A stretch of DNA of 64,000 nucleotides, taken from assembly GCF_000150275.1 (NCBI RefSeq), contig NW_002060944.1, forward strand, positions 6,360,564 to 6,424,563. Direction: 5' to 3'. This stretch comes from Trichoplax adhaerens (taxonomy: Eukaryota > Placozoa > Uniplacotomia > Trichoplacea > Trichoplacidae). The notes beneath the pieces are model-generated. The model saw nothing but the letters and a program-made list of their open reading frames with translations, was not told the origin of the DNA and ran no database searches. The translations under genes and the position numbers were made by a program. This document shows, one piece after another, positions 47,901-60,600 of the stretch. Position 1 is the first letter of the stretch, and the number at the start of each line of letters is the position of its first letter.

Positions 47901-50552
47901 ATCCTTTTCCGGAAATTAGCGATCTAGGAAAGGAACTTTGTAACTACCTTATGATCAAGGTATAAAATACTGGCATTAGTGTTTTATATAAGAATCCCTT
48001 TAAAATTTGTTTTATTCATTACTTCGTTATATCACTAGATTACTGCTGGTAGCTCAAGCCCAACTGGTAGCTTACGGGTAAGCGAATCAGTTTCTACAGA
48101 TATTGGTGGATTGGATGATAGTGCACTACACGCTAAAAAATTCAGCAAGTACGTTATTCTAAATAATTTCTCATTAGACTGTTGGTATAAATTTATTATA
48201 TTATAATTTAAATAATAAATTTCTTTTAGGGGTATAGAACGTAGTCAATCACAACCGCAAATGCCAATAACTGATATACTACCTCATTCTCAGCAATTCT
48301 CAAACAAAAGAACAGTTTTTGGTCGAGGCCCATCGGTAAGAAAAAAATACAATAAACTTTGACAAGTGGAAGTGCTCATTGCTTATACATTTTTTTTTAG
48401 AATTCAGATAGTAGTGATGATGATACCGACAATAAGATATATAGATTGCCTAATGTAAAAACAGAGTTGGGATCCTGGTGTTCAAGCCAGTTTCGAAAGT
48501 CTTTATTAAAGGTAGCTATGCAATGCATTTGTCGCATCTACTTCTTATATTGATTATTTGTGATAACTTGTAAAATTGCACCATTTGCATATGGCAGCCT
48601 CTAAATTATTATGATCCGTCGAGTCAAGAGTATTATGAAAGTGAGTGGAAATATTTATTTAATGCTGAGATTAGAGCAGAAGCTGCAGCATCTTACCGAT
48701 ATTTAAGTAAGTGTACTCGTACCATCAGAACTGATATCGTTAGTTTCGCGTATGACAATTTTATATTAACATGTAAAATGGCCGTGGTAAATCTAGGTAA
48801 ATCTCAATTGGATGATGAGTGTTTTATTCAAAGAAGTACTTTCCCACCTCAAATAATGACATTTATGGAATATCAGAAGGCCATCATCGTGGCTGGACAA
48901 AACGAAATTAAGTAATTCAACATAAGAGCGAAACGCTGCTTTTTATAGTAGCTATTAATAATTATAATAATTAATGGATTATTATTTTGTATTTGAACTT
49001 GAGCGTTTGGAACTGGGAGCAGTCGAATAAAATGAAATCGTTCAGGAATAGCTTAAAAAATTATAAAATAACTGCCTTGGAAGTTATTAATGAGCATCAC
49101 TCACCGTTGCTATTAGCTGGAACAGGTGAATCTTAAATGAATGATCTATGCTTGCCTACAAATTCGCATATTAAACCAATAGCTCGATATTAATAATTTA
49201 ACAATTTTGTATGATATTAGATGACGGTAGCTTACGGCTATGGAAGCATTTCGATAATGATGACAACAATTTGAAGTTAGTAACTGCTTGGAAAGGATTG
49301 AGTGAAATGCTAAGATCCTCCTTTAGAAGTAAGATTGAATTTATATCGAAGCTTGCAATTTTCTTATTGTATACGTATGGCGATAGTAGGCTTGATTAGT
49401 TATGATTGTAATGATTCATTATAGGGTCAGGTTTAGTAATGAGCTGGGAGCAGCAATCAGGTAAATTATTATGTAGCGGTGACGTTAAATCTGTTAGTAT
49501 ATGGGACGTTAGAAGAGAGACGAAAGTACAGGTAGCGTAGACCGATAATTGTAGAATATTTTAAAATAGTTTAGATGCTTAGCATCCGAAGGTGAAAAGA
49601 TTAATGACAAATTCTACCATTAAAGGAAATACCGACTGGAGCGGGCAGTTGTGTTACAAGTATTTCCAGTGGAGTTGCTGATAGATCATCGCTACTAGTG
49701 GTTGGTTGTGGTGACGGCTCAGTAAGGTTATTTGATCGAAGGCTACCTGCAAATGAGAGGTATTCTGAAAAGAATAATTGTTATAAATTTTATGTAATTA
49801 TTTTTTGTACATGTAAGAATTTGTTAAAGTTTTGTGTTTTGAAATTTGATGATCTAGCCGCGTTAAAACGTTATTTGAACACAAGGCTTGGGTTGTGAAA
49901 GTTCACAGACAAAGTGGAGGAAATGGTAACATCATTAGTGGCAGGTATGTAATTTTAGAAGATGATATTTGTGGATGAGCTCAATTAATTTTAGTTTTTT
50001 TAAATTTAATATTGCCTTCACTTATTATAACAGTATTGCTGGTGACGTGAAATTTTGGGATCCGCGTTTCACTGAATCTGTTAAAACGATTGATACTCAG
50101 CATACATTAAATGCTATGGACGTACATAAGGAAGCCGATATTCTCGTTTGGTAAAATGAGATATTTATAACAAATAACCTAAAGACATTTTAATACTTGA
50201 TCATTTCATTGTACATTAGTTTAGATTTTAAAATGCGTAATCTGTTATCATTATAGCGGCTCAACTAGCCAAGTGATACATGTTTACAATCACAGCGGTG
50301 AATTAAATAGTGCAATCAAATATCATGATGGATTTAGAGTGCAAAAAATTGGACCCATTAGCTGCTTAGCATTTCATCCCTATAAGGTTTGTAAACTAAT
50401 TTAAGTTATATCCTTGAATAAAGCTAAGCTTAACAGCATGATTATTTATTTATGATTGATACACGAATATTTACAATTAATAGGTTATGTTCGCTGCTGG
50501 TAGTGCGGATTGCTTGTTATCGGTGTATTCTCCTTCTGATAAAAGACGATAG
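41965..50552 (+). CDS. RPTOR: Raptor, scaffold of mTORC1 (1,258 aa, 34 exons)
   Basis: Raptor recruits substrates to mTOR and is held at lysosomes by Rag GTPases. The caspase-like conserved N-terminal domain shows [33 protein letters not shown] (~135) and YDCSNAG (~182). It is followed by [51 protein letters not shown]-like repeats (~330-650), a short Ser-rich linker, and C-terminal WD40 repeats (~930-1258). Exons: 41965-42090, 43443-43545, 43660-43742, 43994-44071, 44194-44274, 44364-44454, 44654-44709, 44861-45015, 45154-45213, 45289-45389, 45478-45622, 45735-45810, 45924-46025, 46126-46209, 46308-46418, 46565-46639, 46711-46776, 46891-47082, 47204-47344, 47436-47780, 47879-47959, 48039-48148, 48230-48335, 48401-48511, 48598-48706, 48797-48911, 49004-49125, 49221-49328, 49425-49531, 49626-49759, 49858-49944, 50034-50150, 50257-50386, 50484-50552. 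Every junction keeps phase; the total is 3,777 nt. It is slightly shorter than human Raptor, mainly in the linker. Confidence 0.98.
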
Positions 50553-53500
50553 TAGACGTAGTCAATATCGTTATTTTTATACTATCTCATGATACTGTAA
50601 CTAAGTATTTGGTAAAGCAACTTTTCGTATGATATTGATGATAAGGCAGTCTGTAAATTTATAGCGGTTGATTGGTTATGTATATTATGTACATAAGTAT
50701 AAAAATAGCGCAAGATTTTTACATAATTGAGTTCAGTCCTTATTACGTGCTGATATTTTAATCATCATTGTATATTGTATAAATATTAAAAATGAACTTT
50801 TTAACAATTAGCAACTAATTATAATTGAAAATTATATAGCGCTCGCGTTATACAACGAGATCAAATACGCGTATATTCGTATACTCTCTGTACTGTATGA
50901 GATTATATAGTGTAAACATTTACTATATGTATTTGATATAAAGCGGTATCAGAGACATCTTCACTAGTACTTATCGGTTTTTATCTAAGCATATTGCTGC
51001 AATACTGTTGTTGCTTCAATTATGATTAATAATAACATGTGATCAAGGATTTAGCGAAACTTGCGATATAAATTAAACCTGGGCTAAGATAAACAGATAT
51101 CGTAGCCGTAGTTATTGGCTCTAATTGACTGTTAACATAAGTTGTTGTTTTAACGCATAGAAATATCCTGGCAGGGTTAGCCTATGTGAAAATGAAGTTA
51201 ATATATTTTTACAGTAATCAGTTATATAGTTCTTTTTAATGTTATTGATATTTTATCATTGATCCTTTTTAGATCTTTCAATTGTATAACTCTACAGCTC
51301 TATAATCGTACCGAAAAATAGATTAAAATGCTTACTGGATTTATTGCTTTGTAGCGCAGTAATTCATTATTCTTAGCAACATTTATGGAAACATACGATG
51401 TAATATAGTATTGATTTTATATAATAGGGTTATAAATATACTTTAATAAGAAAATGAATGACTGTGATAATATCTAATCCAGAATGAAATCAATATTATT
51501 AGTACAGTACGGTTACTGTTTATTGCTATGAATGGCTATATGACTGTTCTAGCGTTTTTGTGATTACTTATACTTGTATCTATGAAAGACATGAAGCTGA
51601 ATGAATATGGACATTTATAAGTTAGTTTTTGTACTATATTCGCGACATTTTAACGGTAGGCACTATTAGTAGTTGGCCAATATTGAAGAATGCCATACAG
51701 GGTATATTGCAGAGCTGCAATATAAGATTTATCTTATCTAACTTTCGTTCATGGTCTTGCTTGATATTCCAAAGTCTAGACTTTTATACTCTTTTAACTT
51801 GTACCGATCATTCAAGAGTTGCCATCCTTGTGCTAATTCAATCGATTACTGTACGATCTTTGGTAGAATAAAAATCTGAAGGTTTAATGATAAGCTTTTC
51901 GACTTGTGCGATAACTCTAGCCAAGGCATACTAGTATAGAATCGTATCCAGCTCATTACTTGGTGCCTCAACTAATACTATAGTTAAATTTAGCAAGCTA
52001 TTTGAGCTGGAGTTTCAGTGCGTTTATACAACTTGCAAATGCGTATAATTATTTGCCTATAATGATGGATGCATCCTTGAATCATTTATGCCACCTTTGC
52101 AAGTACGATTAAGACTGACTGAATATTGCATGCATTTCTATTCAAAATGGACCCTATTCGACTATAACCTTGGATATTGTAAAGACAGATGATTCCTTGA
52201 TACAGACTACTTTCTAAATACTGAATATACCTAACAATAAGTTAATGATTACCAAGGAAATCTCATATCTTTTACAAATTGCTAACATGAAGTTGTATAT
52301 GTATTGAAGGAAACTTTTAAATAATTGTTTATTGAATTTCCATAAAAAATGCAGGTATTGATAGTCAATTCAATTTTTACTTTCGATGCTATTAAGATAT
52401 TCAGTTTGATAGCACCATCTTGGTTATGTGCTAGATGTATCTATTTATTTAGCGTCCATATATTGTAAATCAACCTGTAAACACTTTGAAATATATTGTC
52501 GAGTCTCTCCTATTTTAAAACAGTCAAGATTCAAGTTGTAAGGTAAAATCGATTTTTATAAATTGGTTACGATGAGATTGTACACAATATTTGAAAAAGT
52601 TACGTAAACTCTATCATAGATGTTCATAAATCCTTGATCTTTTTAGAATAACTACGCTATGTTTCTAATGTATATCCTTCTATACAGTCTTTGAGTTAGT
52701 CCATTGTGCTCATTCGCTAGGGGTCTAAGTTCTCCCTACCGTGGACCCATCTAGTCGTGTTGCTGTAGAAAAAAACCCTTGGGAAGCAGCCATGATCATG
52801 AATTCGAATAGACTACCATAGCAGCATATTATACGAATAGGAAGGAAAGAAATAATATCCTTCTACACAATCTTTGACTTAGTCCATTATGAATAATTAA
52901 TTCATGAATTTATTAGCAAGCAGCTCCAGTTCTTCCTGTTTGTGGACGTTGTTGATGAATGAAAGCTGTCTTCATTTTCTTTTCTATACTGTACTATAGC
53001 GATTTTCACATGTTTTAGACATACCATTGAAAATACTATCAGCAATTGTTTAAGCTATAGTGGATTATTGATGCAGTAGAAAATCAATTTGAGACTTTGG
53101 TTATTTTAGCGTCCACCACTGATGCCTTTCGTCCATCCAATCCTCTCTCTATCGAAGGAATGATAGCCAAAGTGTTGTATGATAGTATGCATAGCCAGTT
53201 AATGGATATCCTCTTCTCCATTTGAAACGTAAGTTTCTTCTTCAATCTTCTGATTAGAAGAGTAGAGTACAAGAGCGATGCCATTCCTAATGGACAGGCT
53301 CGTCGATGGATCAATTTGTCCTGCCATCTTGACTTTTTTTATTTTTTTATTTTGCTTGCCAATGGAGAACTATTCAGATGTGATCTGAAAGTTATTGAAG
53401 CATTTCCTTCGTTGACTCCAACTTCATCATGTGAATTCACTTGTTTTGATGTATTCTATTCCTTTCATCTTATTAACAGCATATAGACACGATCGAAATT

Positions 53501-54331
53501 GTACTATAATTAATTACATTTTTATTCCTGCGTTGACATATTTCTATTTTCTTCCCCTCAATAAGGCCGCTTGCTAAGCGATACTGCCCATGATATAGTT
53601 ACGCTAACAGTAGTAGGTGTACAGTCGATTCTTTATAAGCTGAGATACGTTAGCAGTCATGCCTTAATTAATGGTAGCAATTATTTGTCAATTACAACTC
53701 TCTACTTCAATTTTCTTTCTCCTCTTTTATTTCTCAATTAGATTTTCCCGGAAGAAACGACACACTGACTCTGCCATCTTCCTTCCTTGATAGTCTTCTA
53801 CTTGCAACTGATAGAAGAATCATCATTGTAGAATATTTAAATATAGTCTCTATTGAAATTGATACAATACAGACTGATTGCGCCATATTTAATGTTGGCA
53901 TAATTTGACAAGAAGAAAGATTCACAAATTTCTCTCCCATTTCCATAATACCAACAAGAAGAAAGAAGTTAATTAAGTTATTCCGGTTGGAAAACGACGT
54001 CAAGACGTTTCTTTCTGTCATTAAATACAATCTTGATTGAAAGATTGTTAATTAAAGAGTGAAACAAGAAAAAGACAACGTCTATTGAATGAACACTCTG
54101 GTCTTATTTGCTTTTCTTATTGACAGCAATTGGCTAGCCTAGAGGATGACGGAACGATGAAGTAGTAGAATCGTGGACAGAAGACTGTATTGAAATGAAT
54201 TGCATCAAAGTATATTAATTTATAGCATTGAACAGCGTCTATTAGATAGTATTGGCGTTAGTCAAGTTCACCATCAGCCTTGAACGATAAACCGTCATTT
54301 GAAGGAACGATCTAATTATTTGTCTTCAAGG
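50553..54331. other. Gene-poor spacer between RPTOR and the folate-receptor-like gene
   Basis: No conserved exon was found on either strand. Frames at 51629-51871 (plus), 53084-53314 and 53734-54030 (minus) have no recognisable domains. A diverged duplication at 52671-52891 is listed separately. Confidence 0.4.
52671..52950 (+). repeat. Diverged direct duplication, offset about 183 bp
   Basis: The segment ATATCCTTCTATACAGTCTT at about 52672 recurs as ATATCCTTCTACACAATCTT at about 52855, continuing TGAGTTAGTCCATTGTG / TGACTTAGTCCATTATG. A weaker pair, AGTTCTCCCTACCGTGGACC / AGTTCTTCCTGTTTGTGGAC, follows further on. It is a local duplication or an old transposon pair. Confidence 0.5.
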
Positions 54332-54988
54332 ATGGCTCTCTTTGGCCTCCATCAATTATTTTTACCAACTGTACAAACGTCCTATCGTTTAATCTACTTT
54401 TACATTGTTGTTGCTGTTATTGCAGCCATCATGTTGGGCCATGATGTCCATGTTACAGCTCAAAGTAAAGGAGTTTATGTCCTTGACCAGCAGAGCCTTG
54501 ATAATCCGCCTCGAAAGTATTGCACTTACTTTAATAATAGGCTTGCTAAACGACAACCTCAATTAACAAATTGTCCTTGGTTTCAAGAAAATGCCTGCTG
54601 TACACAGCCTGAAGTCGATCTAATCTTTGCTGATAGACCATTACCTCTAAATCTACCACCTGAATGTAGCCGTTTATTTGATCAACTGATGTGCTATATA
54701 TGCTCACCGGATCAACACTTATTTTATAATCAAACTCGTCAGACATTAACTGTATGCTTAGATTTTTGCAACCAAATCTATTCAGTTTGTCAAGATGCTC
54801 TCTGGAAAGGATTACCTATCAAGCATTGGTATCGATCGGGTGATGAATTTTGCCGTGCTCGTCGTTATGATGTTGCAACGCATCATTGTATGAATGTTAC
54901 CGAGATTATAGTCAGCAGCGCAATCTCAAATCATTATTGCCTTTCGATCATCCTTGCAATGTTATGGGGCCTACTTTATTTGTTATAG
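54332..54988 (+). CDS. Folate-receptor-like cysteine-rich protein, probably GPI-anchored (218 aa)
   Basis: Single-exon ORF; the first ATG is at 54332. Residues ~22-45 are hydrophobic (YFYIVVAVIAAIMLG) and look like an uncleaved anchor or a late signal peptide. The ectodomain has about 13 cysteines arranged as in the folate-receptor/riboflavin-binding fold: YCTYFNNR, then CPWFQENACCTQPEVD, then ECSRLFDQLMCYICSP, then VCLDFCNQIYSVC. The C-terminus is a hydrophobic tail (CLSIILAMLWGLLYLL) ending at the stop, typical of a GPI-attachment signal. It is a candidate cell-surface vitamin- or ligand-binding protein. HHIP-like and retbindin proteins carry the same domain, so the ligand is not inferable. 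NQT and NVT are potential glycosylation sites. It is convergent with ERCC6. Confidence 0.75.
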   Translation: MALFGLHQLFLPTVQTSYRLIYFYIVVAVIAAIMLGHDVHVTAQSKGVYVLDQQSLDNPPRKYCTYFNNRLAKRQPQLTNCPWFQENACCTQPEVDLIFADRPLPLNLPPECSRLFDQLMCYICSPDQHLFYNQTRQTLTVCLDFCNQIYSVCQDALWKGLPIKHWYRSGDEFCRARRYDVATHHCMNVTEIIVSSAISNHYCLSIILAMLWGLLYLL

Positions 54989-57669
54989 AGATGGAAAAAA
55001 TGATTGTACAACATTTATCAACTCACTTTGGACAATTAGTAACAGAGTTAGCTTGTAAAAGCATCAATCTAAACAGTACTACTCGTATGAGATTGATAGC
55101 ATTGGTTTTATACTCTTACGCGTATGGAAGAAATCATACACATCCTTTTGTGGTTCAAAGCGGCATTATCCGCTATATCAATCAAAAATTAAACTTCATT
55201 TTAAGAATAAATATCACAGCAATAGGGTAATTAAGAATGAGATTTTATTTAACTGCAACTGATGATTACTACTGCATCACTACGGCCCAGAAATGATTAT
55301 ACAAGCTTATATCAATCGTACGATTCATTTAAAATGGATATTTGATTTATTAAATTTCATACACATGCACGGCTATAGATAGATATGATTCAAGACAGAT
55401 CGATTGAGATAAAGTATGGCTATCATAAATGCCTCTATATACTCGTATTGATGAAATTGCCAGATGGACAACGCGTTAACATTCAATTCGTCGATGAATT
55501 TAGGATGGCAAAATTCAAACTACAAAGCATTCCGTTGTTAAATTATCTCGATTAAGACACATTGATCGTATCATCAATATGGAATAAATTGTAATATTTA
55601 TAAAATGATACTACTAAAAGTATATAGAGATTATCTCAACAGTTAATTTTCACCTATTTGTTTACAACTACAATCGTTAATATAATTTTGAAAACACATT
55701 AATCATGCTCTTACTCTAAATTATTTAATGATAACTTACCTGATGCCAGTATAGCGTTATAAAATCAACTAAATATGGCCTAATTTATTTGATGGAAATA
55801 ATTACTGTTATAAGTAGCAATTACATTAAGTATTCTTTTATCAAAATTTCAATTATTTAAATTATTCGTCTACCCACCCTCAAATTTTTTAATCTACCGT
55901 TACAGCTAGGCAAAAAAAATAATTTTAATTGCCTAATTCTATTTGACGACACTTCTTATAGTAGGCCGGCCTATCCTTATTTAATTTTACTACCGAAAGT
56001 TTATCTTGCAATTCCTTGGTAGACAAAGGAACGATTCCATATATAGCAATTTTAATTGTGATTAATAGAGGTTATCAGCAATAACAGTTAATGTGTTATT
56101 TGTTTCGATAAAGTAAAATAAACTAAATCCGTTTTGTCGTGATCATATAGAAAAAAGGCAATGGAAATAAAAATTTTTAAAGACTAATAAGGCAATTATT
56201 CGTGATCGTGGCGACTCTGGAAAGTTAATTACTGTATACGCCAGGATATATATAGTAAGACTGCCATATTCTATAATCCGTTAAGAATTACCTGGCTAAA
56301 ATAAAGTACAGTAAAATTTGTGGGTATCTCATTCGGAGCGCAGTCTTCGGGCATACATCTGCAGAGCAAATAAATGTGCATCATTTGACGTTATTGTTGT
56401 TAAGAGTGAATCAAGATTGAAACTTAAATAAAACCTTTACATTATCTAATCGATGACTTTCGATTAAAATGTGTATGCATGGACTTACAACCTCGATGGG
56501 CACACCTTTTAGGTCACCTTGTAATCGCTATCTGCTCGACTTAGCAATAAAATCTTGATATAGGAATAAGAAAGGTCATGTCGTAGAATCAGGACTACTG
56601 TATAAGACAGTTTCGTATTTCAAATTTTCATATTGCTGTCTTTAGCCAATCTCCTTTATAACTTACTATTGTGACCCTAAATTACTTAATTTTACTGACA
56701 ATATTTCTGTTGCCTAAAATAATTGCTGATCATATTGTAATTGATGCATACGAAAAGAATGTTAGTTAGCATGTAGCAGTATAAAATATTTGTGATATCG
56801 AACTTTAGTAGCTGTGCATTGTGCATATACAAGTAATGGACTAATTTTAGGTATAAGCAGTGTAGACTTTACGCACCGCGATTAGTATTCAATAAACACA
56901 ACAAAAATTATTCAGTTATATCCATATAGAAAGAGTAGAATGGCTTTAATAAAAAAATAATTACATATTATTTTCATACATATATTGTACATGTTAAATA
57001 ATTTATCTCTTGATTATCTACTCATGCTATGTTTTTATTTTGCCTGAGATGAATACTGCGACATTCTTGATCCCTCTTACCTGCTATTATACGAGTAACA
57101 GTCATGGCGAGTTCAATAAAATTGTACACCAGCACAATAAAACATGAATTAATGTTTTCGAGATAATTACTTTTATTATTAAAAATGCTGCCGTTACAGC
57201 GATGATGTCATTACATAACTATACTCGCATACAATTGTAATATCTGCAAATTTAAAATATTTTTTGGATTTTTATCCTATCAGACTGCAATCTCTTAAGA
57301 ATTTCAACGCATCATTTCATTGAGACTTCTTTCGAAAATGATATATATTTTGTAATATTGATATTAGCTGTGGTTTAACTTATTCATTGATCGTATATTC
57401 ATACGCAATCGTTGGTAAATAACTTAAAATAATCTGTGGACCAATCATTCAATGAAATTATTCATTTCATTTAGAAAAATCCCTTTCGTTAATTCTATTA
57501 ATTAGTTTTATAATGATAAAGATAGTGCTTTAAATATTAATAAAATGATCGTTGGTATTATCATAGTACTTATAATAAAGTAGACGTAGTCGTCAATTTT
57601 GATTGTATCACTATCATTATTGAATCAGCCAATATGACATACACTATATTTCAGTAGTTGCATAGCAGT
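54989..57669. other. Convergent 3' spacer between the folate-receptor-like gene and ERCC6
   Basis: No exon is seen. The frame at 54886-55230 overlaps the upstream gene out of frame and is not supported. Only a stray TACAGTA (about 56307) represents the pentamer family. Confidence 0.4.
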
Positions 57670-60600
57670 TCACTTTGGGCGATATTGTGCCTTTAAGACC
57701 CAAACACCTTCGCCATGAGTCATAGATCGAAAAGTACACATTTCATTTAACATAGCACGAAAAGCAGCATTATCGGTATTTCTCAATTTTGATTGAAATT
57801 TATTTATAATAGCCCGGCTAGTTGCTTGTGTGTTGGGTTTTCCAGCAATAAAATCGCGTAATTCCAACAAGATTTTATTTCTAGCTCCATCTAGCACAAC
57901 TCCATCAACATCATTATTATTTGATGTATTATTTCCCGATGGAGATGAAAACATATTCCTAGTTCGCATTTGCGTTAATAGATCTTTGGAAGACATCACT
58001 TCAGAGGCATTTTTTGCCTTCCCACTAAAATGCTGATTTTGTTCTTGTTCCACTCCCTATTAACAGAAAGGTAATATTGGTTATAAGTGTATGTAGCAAT
58101 TCTAGATCAAGACCCATTTGATAACTTATCAAACGATATAAGAAAAAGCGCTATCACTAATTTATATGGATGACTAACGCTAGCCTACCTGTTTTGTTTT
58201 TGAATGTGAAACTGAGGATTTACCAAACTTTGGCCTAGCAATATTACAATAATTGAACAATAATAAGATAACGTTATTATTAGATTTTCAAGATAATTAG
58301 TTTAGTCAAGATATTAGATTTAAAAGATAAACAAATAAACAACTTGGCCATTGGGGCTCCACCAATTCCTGATTTGCCCGTCCATGTTGGTATACCAATA
58401 GAATATTTCTTGCATTCTTGACTTGAATTTGTTAAAACCTTCTTAGCAATCTCTGCCACACGCTTGGCTTCACTTTCCACCAAAGAATAATCTTGGTTAG
58501 ACGAATCTACAATTTTATCATGTTTCATTGCGCTTTGTACGCCTTTGAAAGCACAGAATAGAAGATACAATTTAAATATATATGCGCTCCATCGTTAAAT
58601 ACAAGTAATGCACTACAATATATCGATGATTAGTATTATTAGCTAATCATTTACCAGCTTTCTTGAACAGAGCTCCTAGTACGTAATCGTCTGAATTGCC
58701 CGTTTTTCCGGTTTTGGCATCAAGCGATGACGAATGATAGCTATCTTCTTTATCTACATAATCTACCCTAGTTCCCTCAATACCTGTAAAGTAGAGTGTC
58801 AGACTAAGTAAATGCACAAACTGTATAATATTCTAGATATACACGTGTACTGATGATTACGGAGTTGCCTTAATTGATTACTAATGTACACATATTTATA
58901 TCAGCGCGAAGAATTTAATATCAATTACTGCCATCTACGTCTATGCGCATCATAAAGAAAGAGCGATTTATTTGTAATGGAAAAGGAGGTAGTAAACTAC
59001 CAAATTTACTCAAGTAACATTATACTATATCTTAAAGTACGAATTAATTGTCTTCTGCTTAGATCTGATGTGATGTAAGAAGTAAGGCATTTTATTAATT
59101 TGAAATATAATAATTTACGTTTTCCACGGCTTGATTTCTTCGATTTTTTTCTTGAACTTTTACGTGCTAGACGATATTTTTTAATCTTATTATGTAAGTC
59201 AATCTCAGAACCAGTTCCAGCAAATATCGCACTCGTTTCGTTATTATCAGTGGAATCTAATGAAAACAGCTCATATAAATCGTTCGATTTGAAGAAACGT
59301 CGCTGCTTTGGATTTTTTAAGATTCGATTGGTAAGAAATTCTTTAAAGACTTGCCTAAGGAATTAATAACCATTAACTTAAATATTGATTAATTCGATCA
59401 TGTCTTCTCTATTTACTTGGTAACTTTACCATACATGACGAATTTCAGTGATAGTTACCGATGATATATCTTTTCTTCTATCGTTCCCGATGTTAAAAAG
59501 CGATAAATTGTGACCTCTTTTGTTTGTCCAACTCTCCAAGCTCGTTCCCTAGCTTGCATATCAGTACTAGGATTCCAATCTGGATCGAAAATCACTACCC
59601 TGTCTGCTCCAGTTAAATTGAGACCAAGACCTCCCACACGCGTTGTCAATATGAAGATAAATATGGCATTGTTCTGTATATTGATAACAATTCTTCCGTT
59701 AGTTAATCTACTCACGTCATTAGTTACCGATACAATAATATCCAAGTACCCTGTTGAATAATTTCACTAGCGATTGTCTACTAGAGATGTTGGTTGTGCC
59801 ATCCATACGCATATAAGGGTAGTTCTCAGATTTTACAAACTTTTCTAGGATATTTGCCATCTATTATAAAATACAAGACAATTGTACCTATTACTTAACA
59901 CAAATGAAGGTATTCCGACAAGATAGCTACTACATAAAATAATACACAATAAAAGCTAATTGTAGTGAAAAGCAACCTGACGCGTTTGAGTAAATAACAA
60001 TACACGATGCTTATTTTCTCTCCATAGTGATAGCAGCGTTTTCAGTGCAATCATCTTCCCAGATAATAGCCAATGTCCATCAGATCGAATAATTTCGCTA
60101 TCCACGTTAACCTTTGCTACACGTGGTACGGAAATATTTGTAAGATGAGGATGATTACAAATTTTGCGTAGGGTAATGAGACCGCCAAAAGCCTGGTAGT
60201 ATAAATAAGAAATAGACACGTAAATTTAGCTACAGCTTTAAATACTATCTATACTTTAGAATTAACAGAAAAACTAACATGATTTCGTCCATCGATGATT
60301 CCTGCTACTTCATCAGATTTTAGATATTGCTGATAAACGCATCGCTGAAAATCCGTTAATCGACAAAATAATACCTAGACGCAAACCAGACAGTTGCTGT
60401 ATCGTTAGACGCTAATAAGGTCAGTCATAATCTCTCTTTAACTTTAGAACATTTAATTAGCATACATGTTCATTTTTAGGGGGAAGATGCAAACAGTCTT
60501 TCTGTACTCCTGCTTTAGTACGGCGCAATAAATATGGATTGATGGTATCGCGTAAAACGCAAGCACATTTATAAGCAGTTTGGACCTATTAACAGGAAAA

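Noticed and set aside
53734-54030. Minus-strand 98-codon ORF
   Set aside because: Low-complexity hydrophobic/Ser composition and no match; likely chance.
54886-55230. Plus-strand 114-codon ORF overlapping the folate-receptor-like gene
   Set aside because: Begins inside that gene in another frame; no family recognised; more likely 3' UTR.
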